Shown: piece after piece, positions 1-18,982 of the stretch
Layout of the letters: every line of letters begins with the position of its first letter
Numbering within the stretch: position 1 is the stretch's first letter
Source of the DNA: Lingula anatina
Lineage: Eukaryota > Brachiopoda > Lingulata > Lingulida > Lingulidae
NCBI RefSeq assembly: GCF_001039355.2
Contig: NW_019773681.1
Location: 229,699-293,698, forward strand
DNA length: 64,000 nt
Direction: 5' to 3'
Translations under genes and position numbers: made by a program
Notes under the pieces: model-generated
What the model was told of the DNA's origin: nothing
Database searches by the model: none
The model's input: the letters and a program-made list of their open reading frames with translations, nothing else

Positions 1-106
1 ATAATTAAACTATGTAATGCAGTGGGAAAATCTTCAGTTTCTGTAAAAAAAAGTAACAAACAGTGGATGCATTATCCATCAATATTTGGTTTAAATATTT
101 ACCTTA

Positions 107-177
107 GGGCGCATTCAGAGCAGCCAACTTCAGAACAGCTGAATATGGCCAACCCTTCTGCTGTTCTAAATGCGCCC
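107..177. mobile_element. Mini-MITE, PIF/Harbinger-like
   Basis: A 71 bp palindrome with ends GGGCGCATT and AATGCGCCC, flanked on both sides by TTA (104-106 and 178-180). The three-base TTA duplication is the PIF/Harbinger signature. Confidence 0.7.
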
Positions 178-323
178 TTAGTTTGTATGTTTATTTTATA
201 TAACCATTCAAAATAACTGTGTTTCCAAACTTTTTTGGTCAGTGTATATCAGAACATAAATTGCCTTTTAATATTCACCCTGTGTTTCAGAGATTACTGA
301 AAAGGACAGAGACTCGATGACAG

Positions 324-390
324 TCAGGGTGACTTCTCGGTGATCTTTGAATCTTGGGGTATTTTATTTTGACACCATAACATCTGAGGG
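324..390 (-). CDS. Candidate last exon of SLC22 gene A
   Basis: A possible acceptor (TTTGTTTAG) lets gene A continue in phase 2 into 21 residues containing KIPQDSKITEK, then TGA. The paralogue tails have KIPSNSKEVQE and KIPSTKEIEDY at a comparable place. The exon is shorter than theirs (67 against 94 and 103 nt) and lacks their ETT..NG block, so this is tentative. Confidence 0.25.
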
Positions 391-464
391 CTAAACAAAG
401 GTTTTCTTATGATACTTGAACTTATTTTCATTTTCAATGTGTAGCGATCCTCTTCACTGATAGT

Positions 465-2027
465 AAATGACAAACCATGCAGCAGAGAATGATATTTAAA
501 ATACCGTGATGATGCCATTATTTCTTGAACAAATATTATAGAATTTTTTTTTTTTTTTTTTTTTTTTGAAATCCGCTTAAAACTGTATGAATATTGCCCA
601 CATTATTTGAATCTTTGCAACTTGAACAAAATTTCCAGTCCAAGTGTAAGTAAAGAAGAGCTTTCTGTAATCGGAAGCAGTTCATCTAAATATTTTCATC
701 TTGTTTGTCTTGTGGAATCACCAGGTTGAAACTGTTCTGGTTTTGTCTTATATGCAGAGAGACCTTTGGTGAACTACATGTACTAGATCTGATATGTTAG
801 TCATCTTTTCTTGATTGTGGGAGTTTTGGATAAGTTATTTTTCTTTGTATGGCAAGGTTAAGTTAAGAGGGTTGTTTTCTGAACAATCCTGATGAATTTC
901 AGTCTTTCCGAGGCTAGTGTAAATGTACTCGGTGAAAACCAATGTTTAGTTTCATTCTTTTTTTTTTTTTAACACTTTTGAATTTTTAAATGTTAAACGG
1001 CTAGCTTTGAGAACAAACATGGATAATTATGTTAAGTATTATGTATGTTCTATAACTGTATAGCTTTTTTTCTCATTTTACACAAAAAAATAATAAATGG
1101 ATGAAAAAATTCTCTCGTTTGTGTCCAATGACAATACCTTGTTAATCTGAGCGCAGGGTTGGTTTGATAATTACAACAAATGCAATGGCCACGTCTGTAC
1201 CCAGCAATTTCAATATACGAAGGGTTGAATAAAGATTTGTGAGCAGGCAAAAATTGCTTTTTCTTCTGGAGAAAATTAGATATGGCTGTAAATCATCAAA
1301 TTTTGATAAAGTATCAAATTTTAAATAACTGATGATATACAACCAAAATATCAATTTCATTCACATCGGTATATTTTTGATAGATTTATGGTTTTATTGC
1401 ATTCGGTCAATCATGTTGGATTGAGACTCTATTCTCAAGGTACCTGTTGCATGCCGTATGCCAACCAAGTCGACAGGTTGGTTTTTCACAAGAAATACAC
1501 GGATATGTCTTTAGATAAATAGACAGTCATTTGATTCTCTGGCTTTTTGAAATTTGCCTATAAAATCTGTCACCCTGGTAGAGGGCAATCAAGTACTACC
1601 ATGAACGTAAATTTTTGTATCTCTCCTAGGTCTGGAGCTCGTTCCACAAATAAACACCGTTTAGGAGATGAAATCGTAGTCTACTAATACTTACCCGACT
1701 ACGTTGCTCTTCTCCAAGAATCTTCAAAGCCGCTTACCTCATTTGTAACCGAGAATCATGAATAAATGATTGTCTGAGCAAAGTCCTTAACTAACAGCAA
1801 TGGCAATATCAAGATGCCTTATAGGCATGTAAAATACACCCGTATTAAACCAATCACTAATATAAATCCTTAAATAAACAGACGTCTCCAAGACGACTTT
1901 TTCTTTTATTTTTCTTTTTTTTTCTACATCCCACTTGAGTCCTTAATGGCACCCATTGACATCAGTGTTTTCGGCGCACACAAGGCAACAGAATGGACGC
2001 AACAACACCCATGTTTCTCCGCGATCT
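465..2027. repeat. Duplicated segment, copy 1 (probable unmerged allele)
   Basis: About 1.56 kb repeats at 2112-3662 with only scattered base and poly-T length differences. The copy stops at a lone n (2028), followed by poly-T and about 60 bases not found in copy 2. This pattern points to two haplotype contigs joined end to end. Apart from the candidate gene A exon to its left I see no gene in it. Confidence 0.85.
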
Positions 2028-2111
2028 NTTTTTTTTTTTTTTTTTTTGGAGAACGGACGAAAATCGGTGCGCGCGCAGGATGTCATCCATAAAATTAAAA
2101 AAGTGTGGCCT

Positions 2112-3662
2112 AAATGACAAACCATGCAGCAGAGAATGATATTTAAAATACCATGATGTTGCCATTATTTTTTGAACAAATATCATAGAATGGGGTTTTT
2201 ATTTGAAATTAGCTAAAACTATATGAATATTGCCCACATTATTTGAATCTTTGCGACTTGAACAAAATTCCCAGTCCAAGTGTAAGTAAAGAAGAGCTTT
2301 CTGTAATCGGAAGCAGTTCATCTAAATATTTTCATCTTGTTTGTCTTGTGGAATCACCAGGTTGAAACTGTTATGGTTTTGTCTTATATGCAGAGAGACC
2401 TTTGGTGAACTACATGTACTAGATCTGATATGTTAGTCATCTTTTCTTGATTGTGGGAGTTTTGGATAAGTTATTTTTCTTTGTATGGCAAGGTTAAGTT
2501 AAGAGGGTTGTTTTCTGAACAATCCTGATGAATTTCAGTCTTTCCGAGGCTAGTGTAAATGTACTCGGTGAAAACCAATGTTTAGTTTCATTCTTTTTTT
2601 TTTTTTAACACTTTTGAATTTTTAAATGTTAAACGGCTAGCTTTGAGAACAAACATGGATAATTATGTTAAGTATTATGTATGTTCTATAACTGTATAGC
2701 TTTTTTTCTCATTTTACACAAAAAAATAATAAATGGATGAAAAAATTCTCTCGTTTGTGTCCAATGACAATACCTTGTTAATCTGAGCGCAGGGTTGGTT
2801 TGATAATTACAACAAATGCAATGGCCACGTCTGTACCCAGCAATTTCAATATACGAAGGGTTGAATAAAGATTTGTGAGCAGGCAAAAATTGCTTTTTCT
2901 TCTGGAGAAAATTAGATATGGCTGTAAATCATCAAATTTTGATAAAGTATCAAATTTTAAATAACTGATGATATACAACCAAAATATCAATTTCATTCAC
3001 ATCGGTATATTTTTGATAGATTTATGGTTTTATTGCATTCGGTCAATCATGTTGGATTGAGACTCTATTCTCAAGGTACCTGTTGCATGCCGTATGCCAA
3101 CCAAGTCGACAGGTTGGTTTTTCACAAGAAATACACGGATATGTCTTTAGATAAATAGACAGTCATTTGATTCTCTGGCTTTTTGAAATTTGCCTATAAA
3201 ATCTGTCACCCTGGTAGAGGGCAATCAAGTACTACCATGAACGTAAATTTTTGTATCTCTCCTAGGTCTGGAGCTCGTTCCACAAATAAACACCGTTTAG
3301 GAGATGAAATCGTAGTCTACTAATACTTACCCGACTACGTTGCTCTTCTCCAAGAATCTTCAAAGCCGCTTACCTCATTTGTAACCGAGAATCATGAATA
3401 AATGATTGTCTGAGCAAAGTCCTTAACTAACAGCAATGGCAATATCAAGATGCCTTATAGGCATGTAAAATACACCCGTATTAAACCAATCACTAATATA
3501 AATCCTTAAATAAACAGACGTCTCCAAGACGACTTTTTCTTTTATTTTTCTTTTTTTTTCTACATCCCACTTGAGTCCTTAATGGCACCCATTGACATCA
3601 GTGTTTTCGGCGCACACAAGGCAACAGAATGGACGCAACAACACCCATGTTTCTCCGCGATC
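2112..3662. repeat. Duplicated segment, copy 2 (probable unmerged allele)
   Basis: Near-identical to 465-2027. Unlike copy 1 it continues without a break into 3663 onwards, so it is probably the copy in true continuity with gene A. Confidence 0.85.
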
Positions 3663-4306
3663 TGTAAAAGTGAACTTTTGGTGTATGGGCGCTTTTTCCT
3701 GGTGCATTGGTATACTAAACAGCCAGTAGGCCTTTTTTTATTCCTTTCGCCTGATAGCCTATGTCATTTTAATACGTCAGATCACGCCCCTTTTCCGTTC
3801 CACGTGCTGAATTTTCCATATTGTTTTGCCCAAAATCAGAAAAGTGAAAATAAAATACCACCATCTCAAAGTTTTATGATCTTATATCTGTCATCGCCCT
3901 ACAAGGCTGCCATCAGAGTGGTGTCTCTGTTGTTGTATCCAGTGGGGCCACGGGGGACTTTTTCCTGGAACGAGACGAAAGAAAAATCTGAAATCAAAAT
4001 GTCGATTCGGATTTTCCAATAGATATCCATTCAAAGCATATTTTCTATGTATGGCCATTCAGTTCACCGGCTGTGAGAACAAAGCGTAAGTGTATACTAC
4101 GGCCTGTTAGTTTGTGTGACATCATTGTTTACTGTGCAAAATGTAATAATTTTTAGTGAGCTAAGTCACAATTTTTTTCAAATTAACAGAAAGTAACAAA
4201 AATGACATAATTAAGATATGTTCTTAACGACTCCTCGAAGAAAGAAAACGTTGTACATCCTGGCCAATAAAGACAAAATTAGCAAAAAATAAAAATGGAT
4301 AAATTT
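3663..4306. other. Spacer downstream of gene A exon 9
   Basis: An open frame crosses this stretch on the plus strand, but it has no recognisable domain and no exon signals. I see nothing else in it. Confidence 0.4.
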
Positions 4307-11578
<7,272 letters not shown>

Positions 11579-11599
11579 CGCACTTGTCCTAGAAGTATA

Positions 11600-12095
11600 G
11601 AGAAACCCACAGGTAAGTGTAACTAATTGTAACGCAGGTCCGCAAGAGGAGAAGCATGCTTGGGGCGGGTCCGGGAGGGGGCAGTTGTTAAAGGTATTAA
11701 ACTTAACAGTGACAGAAGAAAAAAAGTAAGAGACTTCTGATGGAATGGGAGAGGAGAAAAAGGTACATTTGACACTTTGGAAAGATAAAAAAAATTACTG
11801 GTATGTCAGTTGTACTCCCACCCTGCCTGCCGCGATAATTTCCTTACCTTGTGCCCTTTTCATTACAGTTCTGAAGCCAGCGTCATCTATCAACTTATGT
11901 TTGAAAAGTGAGTTAGGCAAAAAAGAAAAGAAATACTTTGTGTGCCCCACCCTCGTTAAATCCTAGATCCGCATCTGCTTTTGAAAAAAAATTAAAAAAC
12001 GGAGAAATAACTATATAAAAGAGGAAAAACAAAACTGAAAAAAGGCAAATATCAATATGCAGCAGGGCAACAATAGTTGAGGGCAGTCACATCAG
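11600..12095. other. Upstream of gene A coding exon 1
   Basis: No gene recognised. This would be an intron if the non-coding 5' exon near 13.1 kb is real. Confidence 0.4.
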
Positions 12096-12097
12096 AT

Positions 12098-12190
12098 GAT
12101 CCTTGGAGCTACTGATCCGCGAATCAAATATGGCGGGCCCTTCATGAAAGAAGAGCCGACTAATCTGCTGATGGTCTCCCCGCCTCCACA
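12098..12190. mobile_element. Half of a CCGCGGATCAAATATGG-type MITE
   Basis: Matches the left half of the element at 43711-43980 (GATCCGCGAATCAAATATGG, then GAAGAGCCGAC and GATGGTCTCC). The right half is missing, so it is truncated. Confidence 0.55.
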
Positions 12191-12593
12191 CGATCTTGTG
12201 AAAAAAAAGAGAAATAACTATATGAAAGAGGAAACACGAAACTGAAAGAAAGGCAAATATTTATGTGCAACAAGGCAGCAATAGCTTTAGAGATTTCTGT
12301 GACAAGGCCCGCGCATAGCTCTGCTGAGCAGCAACTGTGAAACTTTATCTTATGCCAGACATTTGACGTTACACGAAAGGCAATTGAATTGACAACAAGA
12401 GCAGGCAGATTACCGTAAGGTAACTTGTAATTCGGTGCATCTAGGTTCAATATTAAAAACCTTGTTTGTTCGCTCTCAATATAGAGGTCATTGACCGCCC
12501 TAGAGGTCATTGACCGCCCTCATACGTCAGGAACTCAGGCAGGGGCGAAGGGAAACGAGTTAACCACTGAATATAATAACAAAGGGCTGAACG

Positions 12594-13070
12594 ATTTTTA
12601 AAAGTGTGCATCGAAAGGCTCACCTAATCGGTGTATAAGGTAACTCAGCAACTGTGTCATAGTTAATGGGCGCATTTGGGACGAGGAAAGCCATGATATG
12701 TAGTTATACGATGTCGATGCACTTATCATTTTACAAAAGAAAAGTGTACTGAATGTAAAAGAGACAAAGACTGGGTTCCCATGCCTAGATCGATCCATCT
12801 GGATCGATCTAACTACCTTGGGAGTCTCACTAAATTTCTGTCAACTAACCAGCTTAAATGTCTGCCACGCCTACCGAATCAGCTAGGGGGTAAAGATAAT
12901 TACCCCTTAACAGCTTTACTAGGCGTGACAGACATTTAAGCCTGCCAAGTTGACAGCAATTTAGTGAGACTCCCCAGGGAGACAGATCGATCCAAATATC
13001 TGTGGGAATGGTCCCTAAATGTCAGGATTATCAATAGTCTCAACGTACTTCCGTCTTGGGAGATTACCCC
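12594..13070. mobile_element. Larger repeat interrupted by a palindromic MITE
   Basis: The flanks (AAGTGTGCATCGAAAGGCTC on the left, CAACGTACTTCCGTCTTG on the right) recur at 33942-34050 and 55620-55775. Inside sits a MITE (about 12773-13017) with TAGATCGATC blocks in inverted orientation around a TAATTACCCC core. One element is nested in another. Confidence 0.6.
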
Positions 13071-13138
13071 TTGAATAAACTGAGAATTAACGACTAAATC
13101 GCAGGTATCTCCGATTCACAATAAATTCACTCACCTCA

Positions 13139-13225
13139 CGTGAATGCGCGCTCGTGACAAATCTACCCCACGTGCACGCGGGGGTGACCAGTCGTGAGCT
13201 GACCACCCATGTTAAATAAAGTGGA
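13139..13225 (-). promoter_or_regulatory. Candidate promoter and non-coding first exon of gene A
   Basis: On the minus strand a TATA-like TTTATTTAA (13214-13222) is followed within about 80 bases by a donor CACGTGAG/GTGAGT at 13139. That would fit the acceptor 10 nt upstream of the gene A ATG. Support is only positional. Confidence 0.22.
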
Positions 13226-16200
13226 CACACAGTGGACACACACACATTTCTGCCTGTCACGAGCGTCTATAGATTGTAATAGTGGTACCAATGTGTGTTA
13301 ACTACAAGGTTAAGGTCATTTTTTGTGTTTTATTTATATGTCAGCGTGAAAAGGAGGTTAATGGAAAGATAAAGGGAAATTTGATATGGTTTTTGAGAGA
13401 GGAATTGAACTTTTAATGCAGTGTTTTCGTTTCTGAGTGGATATGAAAAGTTTATGACTGGTTCGCATATGTGCGTGCTTGCATGCGTGTGCGCGTGTGT
13501 GTGTGCGTGAGAGAGAGAGAGAGAATTAAAAGAAAGAGAGAGACGTCGACCAGAAATGACAGTTGTTCATTATAAAAAAAGAGAAGAGTTACGGGAAACG
13601 CACTAAATGTGTTTCTATTACTGCCAGAGGTATCAGAAGTAGTGGGGGGTTTGGCAAGGAAGGAAAGAAGGGGAGAGGGATGAGAAAAAGACGGAAGGTA
13701 AATTTCGCCATCTACAAACCGCGATTAGTGGAATGTTTTATACCCATTACTCGGATATCTACCCACTTACCATCGTTAAAGAGTGATGAGACACACAAAC
13801 AAGCACAAGTTATACATAAAACCTATATTCATGTACTTAAAGACTACATTAGGCTCCGTTCGTCTTTAATCTTGGTTGTGTCTTGTTTACAGATGCTTGA
13901 CTCTAGATTTGAAGGCGTTTAAATCATTTCTTGTGATAAAGATAGTAATTTGCCGTAACAGTGGGAAGGGTGGGTGAATTGACATTGATTGTACCAAGAG
14001 GGCACGATTGCTTTATTGATAACGTCAAAGTGAGTGTGTGCGCGTGTGTGTGTGTGCATGTGTGTGTGTGTGTGTGTGTGCGTGCCTTAGGGAGAGAGAA
14101 TGAGGGAGAGAAAGAGAAAGAGTTGTGTGTAATCTTGTGTGATTTGAGAGTGAATGTGTGTGTGTGTGTGTTTAAGACGGAGAGAGAAGCATGTGTATCG
14201 ATATGCGTAACTGTGCATGTTTGTGTGTGTGCTTGAAACTTCGAAAATTTTCAGACTGTTTATTGTTTTTAAATGATGGATCAAGAAAACCTGCTATGAT
14301 ATTGAACCAACAAAAAATAAAATAAAATAAATTTTAAAAAAAATCATCAAAAGGAATACAATTGAGTAATTTTATCTACGGGAAAAATCTAGTATAAAAT
14401 GTTTCCATAAGTTCCAAAGTCCTAAACATTACTATAGATGTTATCTGATAAAGTACTAAGATTTGCTATTTATTGCATCCCCCCCCCCTGACTTACATTG
14501 TCCAAGTGTGCGGCGTGCCTTCTCTAGCTTTGAATTCTTCGACTCGGATCTCTCAACTGTTTCTCCACCCGTTACACCAAGACGAAAGTCAAGTAGAAAT
14601 CCAGCTGAAAAAAGTTCCTGGCAGCTTTCCCTTTTCTATTACAAAACTATTACAAAACGACAAGTCACAACGCAGGCAAAAATTCAACTGTGATTACTTT
14701 TAGATTGGATTCCAGCGTTCCTTGCGGCGTTAACGTTTCTTTTTTTGGCAAGTTATACTTTCCTCAAAAGACAGACTCGTAGAAGCCGTAGTTGTGACGT
14801 AAAACTGTGACGATAGAAAAAATGATTGACGGCGTCTGTAAGCGTGACCAGCGAAAAAGTTCCTGAGCGTAAGTCAACTTTTATGTATAACTCCTCACAC
14901 CGATTTAGCGTCTTCGCTCCGCAGTTTTTTCTTGCGGTTTTCTATATCTCTCCGCTTCTAAGTGCACAGCTTTTAGTAATATCACGGTTAACTGTTAGCC
15001 TTCTTCACACTCTTTAGGAAACCCTTGGACCTACTTGCACGTCGACTGGGCACTCGTCAGGAACAGTTAAACGGTACAATTTTGTCCCTCGAGCGGGTTA
15101 AAAGTACATGTCCCAGTGAATTCCGTTGTACTCGGTCCGGTTATCACAGCAAAGCGTGGCCGTTTTTTCCAAGTATCTGTTACAGTAAAACGGCCAACGT
15201 CCATGTGTTACCCATAGATTCAGTAAAAGTCGTAACGGTGAATTTGGTTTCCTTGCGATCAGCGATGAAAAGGTGGCAGCTGTTTGGAGTCAATAAAACG
15301 GTGCTATTTCATTAAACTTACACTTGCTCTCTGAATGTCACAGAAACAGAATAAATTATGACAGCGCGTCTGTCATACAAAAAAGCCTCTCACTGTGTCA
15401 TCTTTGAAATAGCCTCAAATCTATACCTCCTTATACTAATATCGTAGCGGTCTGCTACGTAGTAGGCCTATTGCTTGTCTAACAAACGTCGTGCCTCGGG
15501 TATACGCACTCCTCTAAAGAAGCGACCTCGACGTGCGCGTGAGGGAGTCCCCGTTGCTTCTAGCTTCTTCGGGGTCTCTCCGTGCAACTCAGCGTTGACA
15601 CCGTCAACGTTCAGGTCTCGCGTGCCAACAGTTAAGCTGTCACCGGAGTCCTTGCTTCCTGCTTCAACCTGCGCTCTAAATAAGCTGGCATGTACTACAC
15701 TGTACCAGTAGTAGTCTATCAAAGGAGATTCTCTTCAAGTGGGCTTAGATTTACGCCTTTGCGTGACGGGACAGCAAAGTTCACTTCTGACACTGTCGCA
15801 GCTTGCCTCATAGATAACTTATCTTCACTTGGCAGGTTAAAGTCACACAAAATCTGCTCGAGGTCGCGCACTCCTCTTTTTTGCCTCCGCACGCGCGCGA
15901 TTCTATTAACGGCGCACGGGTTTTGTTGACCTGAAAGGATTTTTTGAGAAGTTCCGAACAATCGAACGCCACGTGAGACGCTTTGCGTATTGTGTGTCGC
16001 ATTGTGAGAGGTTGTTTATTATTTGTATAGTGTATTTTGCTTATACAGTGGTTTAAATGCAGAGATTTTTCACTAGAGAAAATAACTTAAGTTTCACATT
16101 GGAGGGTGACAAAGGTCAAAAATTATTTCTTTACATCTTCTTGTTTAATTTTTCAATGTCCAATTAAGCTTACAGTGGAGGTTTTACTGTTATGACCAGT

Positions 16201-16820
16201 AGAATTCAGTGACACTTTGTTGTGGGCATTTACCTGTTTGTTGTCCAATTAACACTCTCACCAACTGAATCTAAATGTAAAACACTACCTTTAGTTTATG
16301 GGTACATGTATAATATATATGTGTGTTTGTTTGTGTGTGCGCGCACGTACGAGTAGAGAGAGAGAGAGAGAGAATCACGTGCCTGTATTCCACTCTAGCA
16401 TTCTTCCTAAACTTTACCCTCAACGGGTATGTTTATTTTTGATAACCGAGTCAATATTCCAACAATTATTGACATTCAGATTGCACTTCACCTAAATATA
16501 ATAGATAGGCAAACAGGGTCAAATGGTCGAGTGTTTTTACTTCAGTGGCACTCTGAGATCATGAGTAGAAATATAAGAACAACACGGTGTATTAGTACAA
16601 TACAGTTCAATTCACACCAAAAAAATTAATCTAAACCAGATGTAGTGAAAGTTCGCCGCTCCTGCATCTTTTTTAGTGGGGTTATTTAGGCGAAAAAAAG
16701 CATAATATATTAATAGCGTTTTTGTTACTTTTCCATAAATGTTAATTTTTTTTTATGAATATTAGCTTTAAGACCGGTGGAAAAAATGGGAAAATAAAGA
16801 GGCCATACAAAAAAGACCAT
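13226..16820. other. Spacer upstream of gene A
   Basis: Holds GT and GA microsatellites (13495-13530, 14030-14180, 16320-16375) and a CpG-richer block at about 14480-16010. That block has several overlapping open frames on both strands without ATG starts or recognisable domains. No gene can be supported. Confidence 0.4.
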
Positions 16821-16822
16821 GC

Positions 16823-16825
<3 letters not shown>

Positions 16826-16874
<49 letters not shown>
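16826..16874. repeat. AAT microsatellite
   Basis: Sixteen uninterrupted TAA units. Confidence 0.95.
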
Positions 16875-16876
<2 letters not shown>

Positions 16877-18300
16877 GCTTGAACAAATATGCGTCTCTTA
16901 AATGGACGTAGCCATATAGGAAAAAACCAAACAAAATTCTTCGGTCTTTATGATAGAAGCACAGATCCCGGTGAGCAAGTTCACTTCGGAAAACTTCGAG
17001 GGGTCTTCATTGTTAACATCGGAGTGCTTCGTCTTCAACTTCGGTAGATATCGGGAGTCTCCGTTGCCAGTATCGGTAAACATCGGAAATCTTCGAGTCC
17101 CCCTTGGTCTTAACAATGTTATTTGCCATGAATATTGACGGACTTCGCCTGGTGCGATTTTCTCAATCCTCGAAATTAAAAGAAGGCGCTTGAAGAATGT
17201 CTAAGGACTGTTTGGACGCAGGTTTATTCAGTGTTACGACGTCGGTTAAGCTCAATGTACACTGAGGGCTTTGTAACAGCAGAATTGAAAAATAATGTCA
17301 CTGATCTTTTACTCATATATTTATTTAAACTTGGTGTACTTTTCGTGTTGTGAAACTGTATTGTGTACACGTCTTCCCGAGGACGTTTTCACGAAAGAAA
17401 TTATATCAAAAGTCAGTTTGTGTTTATTTCCCCTATTTGAATCTTAAAACTTAGTCGATGCGCGTTTGGAACTTTCAACCATGGAATTTCATGTCTAAAC
17501 ATCCTGCAAATGTGCTATTCTTTCCCTATTCTGGTCTTTGAAACGAAATGCACTTTCTAATAAAAGAACCTGACAGTTGGTAGACTAAATAAATCATTAT
17601 TCATTTAGTGAAGTCATTTAACGAGAAGTGGTGCGAAACATCGAATCCAAGCGCAGAAACCGGCCGAGCAAAAATCTTTGAGTAGGAGCTTGATTATAAT
17701 TATAATTAATTATTATTATTATTATTATTATTATTATTGTGAAAAATATCTGAAGCAAAAACCAATTTAGAGTATTCTTAAGATGTAAGTATTGGGCGTG
17801 TTTTACAAAATGTATACAACATCAACAGATACTTAATATTAATGTAAGGGGAATAACATTGTTTTATCCTGGTATGCGGGCCCTTGTGTGTGTATAATGT
17901 GTTGCTCACTGGTAAGATATGAAATCAATCAAATGACCAGCTTAACCCCCAAATTGTTATTAACTTAAGGATGAATATTTTGGTCTACTTCAGTTTTAAA
18001 AAATAGACAGCACTCCCATAAGAATCTTCCCATTAAAGAGAAAAGTATTGGGTGGAACTCTGGCCATATCTTTCATATTGAAAAGCAGACGCAATATTCC
18101 ACTGAAGTGGATTACTAATGATATGTCTTTGGTAAAAGTAGACTAAAATGTTGATATACATAGCATACGCCTGGACATAGCAATAAATGCGTTCACTTCC
18201 AGTCTACATTCCCCGATACACTGCATCAACAACACATTTTTAAACCAAAAATGGATTTAAAAGGTCGTTGTCTTCAAAAACGGGACATTACATGGACACA
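16875..18300. other. Spacer between genes A and B
   Basis: Contains a short ATT run at 17708-17738. A tandem-like CTTCGG/ATCGG motif recurs between 16960 and 17120. No gene recognised. Confidence 0.4.
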
Positions 18301-18310
18301 CTGTCTTGGA

Positions 18311-18475
18311 AAAGTATTTGTGAAGAATGTCTATTGCTTGGACTTCTTTGAGTGACGTCATTAAAGGCTGTGTGTTGATTGGACAGAGGGGAGTGACGTA
18401 ATTTAAAGATGTGTAATGATTGGACATCTGGGAGTGACAGATAAAAAGCCCTTGATTGGACCTTCGGTTTTTTAC
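18311..18475. repeat. Tandem array of CCAAT and CRE-like units
   Basis: About three and a half degenerate units of 40-42 bp. Each has AGTGACGT or AGTGACAG, then a TTTAAA-like stretch, then GATTGGA (inverted CCAAT). Unit starts are at 18351, 18391 and 18432. It lies about 400-580 bp downstream of the gene B stop, so it is either 3' UTR or a separate regulatory block. Confidence 0.5.
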
Positions 18476-18577
18476 GTCCAAAATTATGGCAGAACAGGTC
18501 GCTTAGCAGCCGCCCAAATTCTTCGTTTTCACTCCATTCACACGTCATCTTCTTGAACGTCACTATTTACGTCATAG

Positions 18578-18583
18578 TTTATT
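18578..18583 (-). terminator. Possible polyadenylation signal of gene B
   Basis: AATAAA on the minus strand, 306 bases past the TAG of gene B. It is the first such hexamer I see downstream. Confidence 0.3.
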
Positions 18584-18888
18584 TCCATCTACTAATATTA
18601 GCCGACTATAATTTTGGTCTAAAAGTTAAACCAATATTTGAGTTTAAACTCTTATGTACAACAGGTACCAGAAGACAATACAATTTTAACTATCGTTGGT
18701 CCCGAAAATCGATTTACAGAGAATAACGTCGTGTCCTGTAGCAGTATGGTCGTTATATACTGACCTGCGATATGTTGAGCCTCGCGACTACGTGTCTATT
18801 CCAAAAGACATACTGGAACATATGTTGTTGTTTTTTATATATGATGATTACATCTATTAAGCAATTTTAACTATGATGTGAGTCTAAG

Positions 18889-18982
18889 CTAAATTGAGGT
18901 CACAGTCGATTCTTGCACTTCCTTGGAGTTACTGGGTATCTTGACAAATAGGTCGCCATTTAGAACTGTTGTCTCCGGAGCT
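18889..18982 (-). CDS. SLC22 gene B exon 10 (C-terminal tail)
   Basis: Encodes APETTVLNGDLFVKIPSNSK and ESTVTSI, then TAG. It aligns with gene C exon 10 (AETTAKNGNLIVKIPSTKE). In phase 2 the acceptor must be CTCCCAG at 18983. The stronger-looking TTTTTTCAG 13 bases upstream would throw the frame off. Confidence 0.65.

Noticed and set aside
3555-3665. Possible alternative last exon of gene A (acceptor CTTTTACAG, frame with ENTDVNG)
   Set aside because: The frame compatible with phase 2 gives an unrelated peptide, and the ENTDVNG frame needs another phase.
3582-4022. 146-codon open frame on the plus strand
   Set aside because: No domain, no exon signals, begins in the duplicated block, and composition looks like spacer.
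12773-13017. Palindromic repeats that could be mistaken for CRISPR or tRNA-like structures
   Set aside because: Flanking target duplications and many dispersed copies identify them as MITEs; the host is an animal genome.
13961-14236. Cys/Val-rich open frame
   Set aside because: Produced by GT and GA microsatellites.
15468-15961. Overlapping open frames on both strands in a CpG-richer block
   Set aside because: No ATG start, no recognisable domain and no splice context; could be a decayed element, but nothing supports a gene.
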